Of a stretch of 64,000 nucleotides of DNA, positions 43,941-53,042 are shown piece after piece. Where the stretch lies: the NCBI GenBank assembly GCA_016699325.1, contig CP064971.1, positions 1,178,001-1,242,000 on the forward strand. Direction: 5' to 3'. Made by a program: the position numbers and the translations under genes. Every line of letters begins with the position of its first letter. Position 1 is the stretch's first letter. This stretch comes from Methanolinea sp. (lineage in GTDB: Archaea > Halobacteriota > Methanomicrobia > Methanomicrobiales > Methanospirillaceae). The notes under the pieces are model-generated. The model did no database searches. It was given only the letters and a program-made list of their open reading frames with translations, and had not been told where the DNA came from.

Positions 43941-44778
43941 AAGTGGATTGCCTGACTGGAATGCGGTCTGGAAGCGGCTTTATAGTGATAATATTCAGTC
44001 AAGAGGATACGAAGAATGTACAAACCTTTGGGAATCAAGAGAGAAAGCTTCCGGGTTCCTAGCCCAGTCACGTGAGAACCCACAGCGGATCGATCATATC
44101 CTGAAAGCGCTGCCACTAACTCCTCTGTCCCGGGTGCTGGATATCGGTGCAGGACCCGGAACCCTTGCCCTGCCAATCGCACGAAAAGTGACCCACGTTA
44201 CTGCTGTAGAGCCTGCGGCGGGAATGGTTGAAGTTATGACCGAGCAGGCTGCCAGGGAAAAGATAGCAAATCTCACCATCCTTCAGAAACGCTGGGAAGA
44301 TATTGATCCCACCCGGGATCTTCCCCACCGCTACGATATCGTGATTGCCTCCTATTCTCTTGGAATGCCGGATATTAAGGCTTCAATCAAGTCGATGTGC
44401 AGGGCTTCATCCAAGTGGGTATACCTTTTCTGGTTTGCGGGAATGACAAGCTGGGAAAAGACCATGATCGATCTGTGGCCTCAATTGCATCGCCGGGAAT
44501 TTAAATGCGGGCCTAAGGTGGACGTCCTTTATAATGTGCTCTATGATATGGGGATTTATCCAAATGTGGAAACAGTCCCGATGGAGCATAAGAGGATATT
44601 CCCTGACTTCGAGAGTGCAATAAATGAGTACGTGAACCAGTACAGGGTGAGCACTGAAAGTCAGGAAAAAATTGTGCGTGACTATTTTTCAAGGGTCCTC
44701 ACAGAGGAGAATGGCTCATATACCTATACCGGGACAACGATAAGGGTGAAGCTATGGTGGGAAGTAAACGGCCGATAA
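43927..44778 (+). CDS. class I SAM methyltransferase linked to the ABC importer
   Basis: A 283-residue protein with VLDIGAGPGTLALPIARKV (motif I, about residue 70), VTAVEPAAGMVEVM (motif II) and YDIVIASYSLGM (motif IV). The C-terminal part (DVLYNVLYDMGIYPNVETVP, DFESAINEYVNQY) fits a group of small-molecule methyltransferases often placed beside iron or corrinoid importers. It may modify the imported ligand or a metallophore; this is inferred from position. GGAGAGATGGTGA precedes its ATG. Confidence 0.75.
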   Translation: MPVTESGLPDWNAVWKRLYSDNIQSRGYEECTNLWESREKASGFLAQSRENPQRIDHILKALPLTPLSRVLDIGAGPGTLALPIARKVTHVTAVEPAAGMVEVMTEQAAREKIANLTILQKRWEDIDPTRDLPHRYDIVIASYSLGMPDIKASIKSMCRASSKWVYLFWFAGMTSWEKTMIDLWPQLHRREFKCGPKVDVLYNVLYDMGIYPNVETVPMEHKRIFPDFESAINEYVNQYRVSTESQEKIVRDYFSRVLTEENGSYTYTGTTIRVKLWWEVNGR

Positions 44779-44936
44779 CCTGGCCCCGATATATAACCTC
44801 GCGGAGAATCTTTACCTAAACCTCTCTCCGAACCGGTCCCGGATTCGCATTCACCAGCCCCAAAGTACGGGCTTGAGGGAATGCAGAGTATCTCCTGTTC
44901 CATCACCCGGGCACCTGCCGCAAGACTGATATACTG

Positions 44937-46511
44937 ATGGTTCCCACCGCACATGAGACTGACACTGGAAGTATGTCCGAAGGACCCCTGCATGAACGCA
45001 TCCGGACGATAGAAGAGATCACCGGCCCCCTCCCGCCGTTCCAGACCGTCCTCCTGCTCACCGACGGATCAGTGACCACCCTCCTTGAGGCAATCACCGG
45101 ATCCGATGTCTGCGTGAGAACAGTCTCGCAGAATGTCATCCAGGCCGGCAGCGAGGTTGCCGCACTTCTCGATATCGGGGCCGGGGACCCGGTAAACCAC
45201 CGTATAGTGGAACTGGTGAACTGCACAACCGGGGAAATCCTCATCTATGCCATCTCCTACACCCCTGTCGAACGGCTCGAGCCCGGGTTCCGGGACGACC
45301 TGATGCGGGCCGATATCCCGATCGGGAAGATCCTGAAGAAGCACCGGATCGAGTCCCGCCGGGAAATATCGGATATACGGTTCGCCTTACCGGGGCCTGA
45401 CATCATCAGGCGGTTCGGCACTGCCCCACATACCCGTTTCCTCTCCCGGACCTACCGCATTATCAGGAACGACGTGCCGTTCATGGCCATCGAAGAACTC
45501 TTCCCGGCCGGCTCATTTGCACGACAACCCCGGATCCGGGTACGGGCACCATCCCGCATCCACCTCGGGCTGATCGACCTCCATGGGGGGCTGGGACGGG
45601 TGGACGGCGGTATCGGCATAACGCTGGAAGCTCCAGATACCGTGATCGAGGCCGAACGAAACCCGGTCTGCAGGGTGGACGGTGGAGATGAGGCCCAGGC
45701 CGCACGGGTCAGGCAGGCGGTGGAAGCTGTAGCCTCCCGGTTCGGGATCACGGGGAGTGCAGCATTCACCATCATCCGCACACCCCGGCAGCATGCCGGC
45801 CTCGGTACCGGGACATCGCTCTCCCTCGCTGCGGGAACGGCGATGTGCCAGCTGTATGGAATCACCGTTCCGGTAGAGGAACTCTCCCGTGTGGTTGGCC
45901 GGGGAGGGACTTCGGGCATCGGGACGGCCGCGTTTGGTTCTGGCGGATTGATCGTCGATGGCGGTCACAGCTACGGGGAATCCGGGGAGAAAACGGATTT
46001 CCGCCCTTCATCAGCGTCTCCGGGAATACCGCCCCCTCCGGTCATCGCCCGGCATCCATTCCCGGAAGACTGGCAGGTCATCCTGGTAATCCCGATTCTC
46101 GGCCCCGGTGTGAGCGGCACCAGGGAGCAGGACGTCTTCCGCGAGGCCTGCCCTGTCCCCCGCAAAGAGGTGCAGGAGATCTGCCACGAGATCGTGATGC
46201 GCCTGCTCCCCGGGATAGTCCGCCACGATCTCGGGATGTTCGGTGCAGCTGTCTCTGCTATCCAGCGTACCGGGTTCAAGAAGGTCGAAATAGCCCGGCA
46301 GGTACCGGTTGTGCGCTCCCTCATCACCGGGTTGCGGGAAGCCGGGGCGGCATGCACGGGCATGAGTTCGTTTGGTCCCGCCGTTTTTGCCATCACCGAT
46401 GGCAACTCATCCACTCTCGAGGAGACTGCCTCACGTATCATGGGAGAGACCCCGTTCCTGCTGATGAAAACCCGTGGAGATAACTGCGGAGCTTCCTGTC
46501 GCTGGATCTGA
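44937..46511 (+). CDS. chorismate lyase-like (DUF98)/beta-RFAP synthase fusion, methanopterin biosynthesis
   Basis: A 524-residue two-domain enzyme. Residues about 15-190 resemble the DUF98 chorismate lyase-like family (LLLTDGSVTTLLEAITG, VNHRIVELVNCTTGEILIYA), expected to release 4-hydroxybenzoate from chorismate. Residues about 200-524 are a GHMP-like beta-ribofuranosylaminobenzene 5'-phosphate synthase (APSRIHLGLIDLHGGLGRVD, HAGLGTGTSLSLAAG, GGTSGIGTAAFGSGG), which condenses a benzoate derivative with PRPP. These are successive steps to the aryl part of methanopterin. Starts at 44937 and 44973 are both possible. Confidence 0.85.
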   Translation: MVPTAHETDTGSMSEGPLHERIRTIEEITGPLPPFQTVLLLTDGSVTTLLEAITGSDVCVRTVSQNVIQAGSEVAALLDIGAGDPVNHRIVELVNCTTGEILIYAISYTPVERLEPGFRDDLMRADIPIGKILKKHRIESRREISDIRFALPGPDIIRRFGTAPHTRFLSRTYRIIRNDVPFMAIEELFPAGSFARQPRIRVRAPSRIHLGLIDLHGGLGRVDGGIGITLEAPDTVIEAERNPVCRVDGGDEAQAARVRQAVEAVASRFGITGSAAFTIIRTPRQHAGLGTGTSLSLAAGTAMCQLYGITVPVEELSRVVGRGGTSGIGTAAFGSGGLIVDGGHSYGESGEKTDFRPSSASPGIPPPPVIARHPFPEDWQVILVIPILGPGVSGTREQDVFREACPVPRKEVQEICHEIVMRLLPGIVRHDLGMFGAAVSAIQRTGFKKVEIARQVPVVRSLITGLREAGAACTGMSSFGPAVFAITDGNSSTLEETASRIMGETPFLLMKTRGDNCGASCRWI

Positions 46512-46575
46512 GCTATATGGCCGGTCCGCCAGCCTGCCTACCGTTTGATAGTATAACCAGACATACGATCTCTGA

Positions 46576-47217
46576 GTGGTATTGATCCCTGAAATTATCG
46601 AGATGTTGGCGCTCGGGCTCCTGATAGGACTCACCGGTGCGTTGGCGCCCGGACCAACTCTCGTGGCCACCATTAACGCATCCCTTAAGGGAGGATGGGG
46701 CATGGGGCCCCGGGTCACTCTCGGGCATATGGCAGTCGAGCTCCTCATGGTAGTCCTCATCGTGGCCGGAATTTCACTTCTTATCGGTAATTACTCCTGG
46801 CTCATCGGTGGCATCGGGGGACTGGCTCTGGTCATTTTCGGAGCACTCACGGTCAGGGGTGCTCGCTCCGCAACTCTCACGCTTTCAGCAGGAGCGGAGG
46901 AAACCGTGCATCCGGTTCTTGCCGGGGCAGTCACGAGCATATCCAACCCCTATTTCTGGATTTGGTGGTTTACCGTGGGAAGCGCGCTTGTCATCGGAGC
47001 CTGCCGTACCGGAGGGTTGGTCCTGCTTGTCGCCTTTCTTGCCGGACACTGGGCAGCGGACCTTGGCTGGTTCACCCTTGTCTCGACCAGCGTCCATCGG
47101 GGCCGGTTTGTCCTTGCTGAACGGCATTACCGCTACGTTCTCGGGTTCTGCGGACTGTTTCTGATCGTGTTCGGCCTTTCCTATCTTGCCGGGTTCATCC
47201 TTCAAAACGGGGGCTAG
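46576..47217 (+). CDS. LysE/RhtB-family exporter
   Basis: A 213-residue membrane protein with six predicted helices. GLTGALAPGPTLVATINASL near the N-terminus and SNPYFWIWWFTVG in the middle are LysE superfamily signatures. Members export amino acids or other small compounds; the substrate is not readable. The start is taken as GTG at 46576, with TTG at 46582 as an alternative. It follows the fusion gene by 64 bases. Confidence 0.85.
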   Translation: MVLIPEIIEMLALGLLIGLTGALAPGPTLVATINASLKGGWGMGPRVTLGHMAVELLMVVLIVAGISLLIGNYSWLIGGIGGLALVIFGALTVRGARSATLTLSAGAEETVHPVLAGAVTSISNPYFWIWWFTVGSALVIGACRTGGLVLLVAFLAGHWAADLGWFTLVSTSVHRGRFVLAERHYRYVLGFCGLFLIVFGLSYLAGFILQNGG

Positions 47218-47549
47218 AAAAACGGCACAACTAAGCCCGGCTGGAGAGACCCGGAGGATGTGCGATATTAGGTGATGCTATCGGCATCATTGTATCCTCA
47301 GCGCATCTGCTCCAACCTAATTCATCAGCACCCGGCCTGCATTAAAAAGCGTCCTCCCAGGACTCCCTATCGGGGCAGAAAATGTCCTGTGGGCAGGTTC
47401 CCGGTCTGATTTGGCGGTGGCGGACGAAACATGGGCATGCATCACACCAGCACAACGAAGCCCTGGAGACACCGGCTGAGAGAGGCCGGAAAACAGTTGT
47501 TCAACCAACCCTTCCACCAAACGATCCGGCAATCTTGAAGAGAGGAGCG

Positions 47550-48248
47550 ATGCAAACTGAGAGCATGCGCCCCGTTGTCCACGTCAATGTCGCGATGAGT
47601 GCTGATGGCAAGCTCTCCACAAGGGAGCGAAGGCAGGTCAGGATCTCCGGGCCTGCCGATTTCTCCCGGGTCGACCGGATCAAGGCCGAGAGCGATGCTG
47701 TCATGGTGGGTATCGGGACGGTCCTTGCTGACGACCCCTCCCTTACAGTCAAATCACCGGAGCTTCGGGCGATAAGGATGGCACGGGGTATGCCGGAACA
47801 TCCTGTCCGGATCGTGGTGGATAGCAAGGCCCGGACTCCTCCTGACGCTGCGATCCTGCACAAGGGCGAGGGTAGACGGATCATTGCCTGCTCGGAGCGG
47901 GCTGATCCTGCGAAAGTGGCGGAGCTTGGACGATATGCAACGGTCCTCCGGGCCGGTGGTGAACAGGTCGATCTCCCCCGCCTCCTCTCCCTTCTCTCTG
48001 ATCAGGGGATCCGGACAGTGATGGTGGAAGGGGGCGGGACCCTCATAGCGGCGCTCTTCATGGCAGGTCTGGTTGACGAGCTCACCTGCTTTGTGGGGAA
48101 CATGATTATCGGTGGCCGGGACGCACCAACCCTGGCGGACGGTCCCGGATTCGTCGCCCCGGAGACCTTTGTCCAGCTCACATTCTCCGGGGCAGAACCC
48201 ATGGACGAGGGTGTCCTGCTCTCCTGGCGCGTGAAGCGGGAACAGTGA
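47550..48248 (+). CDS. 2,5-diamino-6-ribosylaminopyrimidinone 5'-phosphate reductase (RibD C-terminal type)
   Basis: A 232-residue NADPH-dependent reductase of the archaeal/fungal riboflavin pathway, which also supplies the deazaflavin of F420. VHVNVAMSADGKLSTRERRQ starts the DHFR-like fold, SDAVMVGIGTVLADDPSLT and RIVVDSKARTP follow, and TVMVEGGGTLIAALFMAGLV holds the conserved EGG. The ATG at 47550 follows GAGAGGAG. A TATA-like CATTAAAAAGC near 47341 could start its transcript; the 330-base gap before it has no other feature. The next gene starts 15 bases after its stop. Confidence 0.88.
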   Translation: MQTESMRPVVHVNVAMSADGKLSTRERRQVRISGPADFSRVDRIKAESDAVMVGIGTVLADDPSLTVKSPELRAIRMARGMPEHPVRIVVDSKARTPPDAAILHKGEGRRIIACSERADPAKVAELGRYATVLRAGGEQVDLPRLLSLLSDQGIRTVMVEGGGTLIAALFMAGLVDELTCFVGNMIIGGRDAPTLADGPGFVAPETFVQLTFSGAEPMDEGVLLSWRVKREQ

Positions 48249-48263
48249 GGCGACGGCCCAGGG

Positions 48264-49496
48264 ATGGCTTTTTCGATCCTGCCCCTGATCGTCCTTGCCC
48301 TGGTCTTCGTATTGATAGCCGTCCGCCAGGTCGGAAGGTTGCGGATACGAATCTGGCAGATCATGCTTGCAGGGGCGATAGCAGTCCTACTCTTCGGCCA
48401 GATATCCCCAGCCGATGCACTCCGCTCGATCAATGCCGAGGTTATGTTCTTCCTGTTCGGCATGTTCGTGGTAGGGGCAGCAGTGACCGAGAGCGGGTAT
48501 CTCCGGGCGGTCTCGTCCCACTTTTTTTCGCGGGCGAGAACCCCGGATTGTCTCCTCCTCGCCATGATGATTACCATGGGACTCTTTTCGGCGCTGATGA
48601 TGAACGACACCATGGCCATCATCGGCACACCCCTCATCCTCTGGTATGCTCTTCGGACCGGTATCAACCCGAAAGGAGCTCTTCTGGCTCTCTGCTTTGC
48701 CATCACCATCGGAAGCGTTGCCACGCCCATCGGCAATCCGCAGAACCTCCTCCTTGCCCAATACGCAGAACTCGGCAATGCCTTCACCGACTTTCTCGCA
48801 CACCTTGCCCTTCCGACAGCAATCAACCTGGTCATCGCCTGGCTGGTCGTCCGGTTCTTCTACCCGCCGCCACAAGAATGCCCCCTCCCTCCCAGGGACG
48901 ACCCGGTGAAAAACGAAGCCCTTGCCCGGCTCTCGAAACTCTCGCTTTGCATCATTCTCGCCCTCGTGGGTGTCCAGATCGTCATGGGACTGACCGGAAG
49001 GGAAACATTCCCCCTCATGCTAATTGCGCTTGCCGGAGCCGCTCCTGTCCTGATCGCCAGCCCGAACCGGTACGAGATTCTCATGAAGGTCGACTGGTAT
49101 ACCCTTGCCTTCTTTGCGGCGATGTTCGTGCTGATGCAGAGCGTCTACGACACCGGGTTTTTCCAGGGGACCATCGATTATTCGCACCTCACCACAATCC
49201 CGGTCATCATGACCGTCTCAGTCGTGGTCAGCCAGTTTATCTCGAATGTACCGTTTGTTGCCCTCTTCCAGCCTCTCATCATCCAGCAGGGCATGTCGAT
49301 CCAGCAGATCCTCGCCCTGGCTGCGGGGAGCACCATTGCCGGGGACCTTACCATCCTTGGCGCGGCAAGCAACGTCATCGTCATCCAGCAGGCAGAACAG
49401 GAAGGGTACAGCCTAACGTTCTGGGAATTCTTCCGGGTTGGCCTCCCCCTCACGGTCCTGAATATTATGGTCTATTCGGTGTTCCTCTCGATCTGA
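48264..49496 (+). CDS. SLC13/ArsB-NhaD superfamily ion transporter
   Basis: A 410-residue membrane protein with about eleven helices. NAEVMFFLFGMFVVGAAVTE, LFSALMMNDTMAIIGTPLIL and VATPIGNPQNLLLAQYAELG in the first half, with SQFISNVPFVALFQPLI and DLTILGAASNVIVIQQAEQE in the second, are the two inverted repeat motifs of the superfamily. It could be a Na+/H+ antiporter or an anion transporter. The gene lies 15 bases behind the reductase and probably shares its transcript. Confidence 0.85.
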   Translation: MAFSILPLIVLALVFVLIAVRQVGRLRIRIWQIMLAGAIAVLLFGQISPADALRSINAEVMFFLFGMFVVGAAVTESGYLRAVSSHFFSRARTPDCLLLAMMITMGLFSALMMNDTMAIIGTPLILWYALRTGINPKGALLALCFAITIGSVATPIGNPQNLLLAQYAELGNAFTDFLAHLALPTAINLVIAWLVVRFFYPPPQECPLPPRDDPVKNEALARLSKLSLCIILALVGVQIVMGLTGRETFPLMLIALAGAAPVLIASPNRYEILMKVDWYTLAFFAAMFVLMQSVYDTGFFQGTIDYSHLTTIPVIMTVSVVVSQFISNVPFVALFQPLIIQQGMSIQQILALAAGSTIAGDLTILGAASNVIVIQQAEQEGYSLTFWEFFRVGLPLTVLNIMVYSVFLSI

Positions 49497-49769
49497 CCCC
49501 CTGCTGGTGAAATGGATCGCATCCTCCTGGAAGGTGGAGATGAACAGGATTGGATGACAGCAGGTGACAGGGTTCTTTTAGGAAAATGCCATGCCAGTCA
49601 CGAGAAGGCACCGGCACCCGGCCGGGATTGTTCCTCCGGTCGGCACCCACCACGGTAAAGGACAGTATCCCCGGATGCCGGGGAAAAAAGCCGGGTGTAA
49701 CCCCGGGCAACCGACCCTGCGGGGTGGAGATCAGGTAACGATCGTTATTCCCTGGCCTATTTTCCGCTG

Positions 49770-50061
49770 GAGTCTTCTCGGCCCTGAACGGGATGGTGAT
49801 GTTACAATGGTCGGTCGAGTACACGACCTGCACGGCGAACGGGGTGATGAAGAAGGGCCCGGGCCTGCAAAGCCCGGTATATCGACCCAAGCGGAGCACA
49901 ACCGCTTTCTCCCACAGGTCTCCTATCTTGAACGAGCCTGCGACTAGGAAGGCAAGAATCGCGGCGATGATAGCTCTCCACGGGAAAGTGACCTGGCCTT
50001 GACCTCCCATCCAGAGGGAGAGGAAGTTTATTCCCGGCGCAACGATGAGGAAGAACAGGAC
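49770..50061 (-). pseudogene. slipin (stomatin-like SPFH) gene remnant
   Basis: The minus strand reads WEKAVVLRLGRYTGLCRPGP, then FFITPFAVQVVY and ITIPFRAEKT, which is the start of the SPFH domain of slipins, preceded by two membrane segments (VLFFLIVAPGINFLSL; IIAAILAFLVAG). After about 49770 the similarity stops although the frame stays open to 49465, and a stop codon closes it upstream at 50065. Thus about 80% of the gene is missing or scrambled. The region 49497-50227 holds no other gene. Confidence 0.65.
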
Positions 50062-50227
50062 TACCTAAAAGGGATTTGGTTATTCCATACCCGTGCCAGA
50101 TCCCGGTGATGTGATATATGTACTGGACGGGGAAAACCTCCGGACGACCCGTAACCCTGCCGCACGGAAAAGAAGTATCTATTAGCCTTCGTGATATCAT
50201 ATTGAACCAGGAGGGAGAGGGGCAGGT

Positions 50228-52666
50228 ATGGGTAAAAAGATAAGCGCCGATCTCAAAATTTCCGGGATGCACTGTGCGACCTGCAGCCTGACCATTGAGG
50301 ATGCCATCGCCAGCATCGGAAAGGGAACGACTGCACGTGCAAACTTCGGGACCGATTCCGCCCGCGTTGAGTTCGACCCCTCGGTCGTAACGCTGCAGGA
50401 AATTGAGAAGGTGATCGCGGCTGCCGGCTACGAGGTTATCCATGACGAGGTTGTTCTGAAAGTTGGAGGGATGGTCTGTGCGACCTGCGTTGAGACCATT
50501 GAGAAGGCACTCTCTGCCCTCCCTGGCGTGAACCAGGTTCGGGTGAACCTCGCAACCGAGAAAGCCTACGTCGTATACAATGCCTCTGTCACTTCCATCG
50601 AGGATATGAAGAGCGCCATCGAAGCGGCAGGTTACCAGTACCTGGGACTTGCCGAGGAGCTCTCGCTCGAGGCTGAAGAGAAAGCCCGTCAGGCAGATCT
50701 CGCGGAAAAGATGCAACGGTTCTCGATCGGATTCGCCGTGAGCATCCCGCTCTTTATCCTGATGTTTCTCCCTCTCCCCGTATCCATGGAAGCTCTCTCC
50801 TGGGCGATGTTGGTTGTTACCACACCGGTCTTTGTCTATGTCGCCCTTCCGATCTTTCGTGCTGCCGGAAACGCACTTCATAACCGGACCCTCAACATGG
50901 ACGTGATGTATGCCATGGGCACCGGCGTAGCATTCGGGTCAAGTGTCCTTGGCACACTCGGCATCGTGCTCACCCGGGAGTTCATGTTCTATGATACCGC
51001 AATCATGCTGGCCTCGTTCCTGATCCTCGGCAGGTACCTGGAAGCGCGTGCCAAGGGCCGGACATCGGAGGCGATCAGGACCCTGATCGGGCTTCGTCCG
51101 AAGACGGCAACGGTCATCCGGCAAGGAACGGAAACGGACGTCCTGATAGAGGACGTGGTGGTCGGGGATGTACTGGTGGTCAAGCCCGGCAACAAGATCC
51201 CGGTCGACGGCGAGGTTACCGGGGGAGAAAGTTACGTGGACGAATCGATGATTACCGGGGAGCCGATCCCGGTGCTCAAGGAACCGGGATCGCAGGTGGT
51301 AGGGGGAACCCTGAATACCACTGGCGCCTTCACATTCCGGGCCGAGCGGATTGGCAGAGACACGGTCCTTGCCCAAATCATTCATCTCGTCGAAGAAGCG
51401 CAGGCATCGAAACCACCGGTCCAGCGTATCGCCGACACGGCAGTCAGCTATTTCATCCCTGTCGTGCTGATTATCGCCGTATCAGCATTCCTGGTCTGGT
51501 ATGTCGCGCTCGGTGCGCCCCTGCTCTTTTCCCTGACCGCACTCATCTCGGTCCTGGTGGTGGCCTGCCCCTGTGCGCTTGGACTTGCCACGCCGACTGC
51601 CGTGACAGTGGGCGTGGGGAGAGGCGCAGAGCTCGGCATCCTGGTCCGAAACGGCGAGGCACTGGAAGTGGCCGACCGTCTTACATCGGTGGTCTTTGAC
51701 AAGACCGGTACTCTGACCCGCGGAAAGCCAGCGGTCACCGATATCATCGCAGCCGAAATCGATGAACGGACCCTGCTTGCCATTGCTGCCGGGGTGGAGA
51801 AGAACTCGTCCCATCCGCTTGCAGATGCCCTGGTCAGGGAGGCTGAAGCCAGGGGTATCCGGCCCGAGAATTCCGCCGAGTTTACCACGTTTGGCGGCAA
51901 AGGGGTCTTCGCCCGTGTGCTCGGGGAAGAAGTGTATATCGGGAACCGCGCTCTCATGGCAGAACACGGGGTAATCATCCCGCCGGAACTCGATTCGCAG
52001 GTTACCGCTCTTGAACAGGACGGGAAGACCGGGGTCATCGTTGCAATCGCCGGGGCTCCTGGCGGCGTCATAGCCGTTGCCGATACTATCAAGACAACCA
52101 CCCCCGAAGCTGTCAGGGAACTCGAGGCCATGGGCCTCTCGGTTGCCATTATCACCGGCGATAACCAGCGCACCGCTGCAGCGGTCGCCAGGCAGGTGGG
52201 GATCCGGACGGTCATATCAGAAGTGCTGCCAGAAGATAAAGCCCGTGAAGTTGAAAATCTCCAGAAGGCGGGCGGTGTTGTAGCCTTTGTCGGTGACGGA
52301 ATCAATGACGCCCCCGCCCTTGCCCGGGCAGATGTAGGGATCGCCATCGGAAGCGGGACAGACGTGGCTATTGAATCAGGGGATATCGTCCTGATCAAGG
52401 ACGACCTCCTGGACGCTGCCGCGGCGATCCAGCTCTCGCGGAAAGTGATGCAGCGGATCAGGCAGAACATCTTCTGGGCTTTTGCCTACAATACGGCGCT
52501 CATCCCGCTTGCAGCGGGGCTTTTATACCCGATTACCGGTTATACCTTCAGTCCCGAGCTTGGGGCGCTGGCCATGGCGGCAAGTTCGGTGACCGTGATC
52601 TCCCTCTCGCTGATGCTCAAAAAGTATATCCCTCCTGCCAAAAAAAAAGAAATGCGAGGTGCCTGA
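50228..52666 (+). CDS. copA: copper-translocating P1B-type ATPase
   Basis: An 812-residue pump exporting Cu(I). Two heavy-metal-associated domains lie at the N-terminus, with MHCATC (about residue 14) and MVCATC (about residue 82). Then come the A domain (DESMITGEPIPV), the membrane metal site ACPCALG (CPC, about residue 445), the phosphorylated Asp in FDKTGTLTRGKP, SSHPLADALV and FVGDGINDAPALARADVGIA. The mix of motifs is that of CopA. GGAGGGAGAGG precedes the ATG. A YHS gene follows after three bases. Confidence 0.95.
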   Translation: MGKKISADLKISGMHCATCSLTIEDAIASIGKGTTARANFGTDSARVEFDPSVVTLQEIEKVIAAAGYEVIHDEVVLKVGGMVCATCVETIEKALSALPGVNQVRVNLATEKAYVVYNASVTSIEDMKSAIEAAGYQYLGLAEELSLEAEEKARQADLAEKMQRFSIGFAVSIPLFILMFLPLPVSMEALSWAMLVVTTPVFVYVALPIFRAAGNALHNRTLNMDVMYAMGTGVAFGSSVLGTLGIVLTREFMFYDTAIMLASFLILGRYLEARAKGRTSEAIRTLIGLRPKTATVIRQGTETDVLIEDVVVGDVLVVKPGNKIPVDGEVTGGESYVDESMITGEPIPVLKEPGSQVVGGTLNTTGAFTFRAERIGRDTVLAQIIHLVEEAQASKPPVQRIADTAVSYFIPVVLIIAVSAFLVWYVALGAPLLFSLTALISVLVVACPCALGLATPTAVTVGVGRGAELGILVRNGEALEVADRLTSVVFDKTGTLTRGKPAVTDIIAAEIDERTLLAIAAGVEKNSSHPLADALVREAEARGIRPENSAEFTTFGGKGVFARVLGEEVYIGNRALMAEHGVIIPPELDSQVTALEQDGKTGVIVAIAGAPGGVIAVADTIKTTTPEAVRELEAMGLSVAIITGDNQRTAAAVARQVGIRTVISEVLPEDKAREVENLQKAGGVVAFVGDGINDAPALARADVGIAIGSGTDVAIESGDIVLIKDDLLDAAAAIQLSRKVMQRIRQNIFWAFAYNTALIPLAAGLLYPITGYTFSPELGALAMAASSVTVISLSLMLKKYIPPAKKKEMRGA

Positions 52667-52669
52667 CCG

Positions 52670-52846
52670 ATGGCAATCGATCCCATCTGCAAGATGACCG
52701 TTGATGAGAAGACGGCGAAATTTACGAGTGTCTACAAGGGAAAGACCTACTACTTCTGTGCTCCGGGCTGCAAGAAGAAGTTCGAAAACGATCCCGAAAA
52801 GTATGCTTCCGGGAACCAGGATGACGGGCCGATAGCATCACACTAG
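52670..52846 (+). CDS. small YHS-domain protein
   Basis: A 58-residue protein beginning MAIDPICKMTVDEKTAKF with YYFCAPGCKKKFENDPEKY, the YHS/TRASH-type metal-binding motif (C-x(n)-C-x3-C). It starts three bases after copA, with GAGGTG eight bases before its ATG, so both are made together. YHS domains fused or adjacent to copper ATPases probably pass or sense Cu(I). The last ten residues are an acidic and polar tail. Confidence 0.88.
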   Translation: MAIDPICKMTVDEKTAKFTSVYKGKTYYFCAPGCKKKFENDPEKYASGNQDDGPIASH

Positions 52847-53042
52847 GAAAGACAGGTTCCACATTCCGTTCATCAGGAGACCCTCTCCCCCCACTCTGCT
52901 AACCACGAGTACGTCCACCGGTACGAGGGCTTTTGTGGTTTTTTAACCCGGAGCAATGTCAGAACGCTCATCCCGGGCGACCGGTCGGCAGTGGACCAGG
53001 TGTACAGCCTACTTTTTACCGGTCGCCTTCACAAGAGTCTGT

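Noticed and set aside
48245..49510. 421-codon plus-strand frame rich in Pro, Arg and His
   Set aside because: It shadows the SLC13/ArsB-type transporter in another frame and has the composition of an out-of-frame translation.
49802..50881. 359-codon minus-strand open frame
   Set aside because: It runs opposite the first part of copA and across the slipin remnant without recognisable domains.
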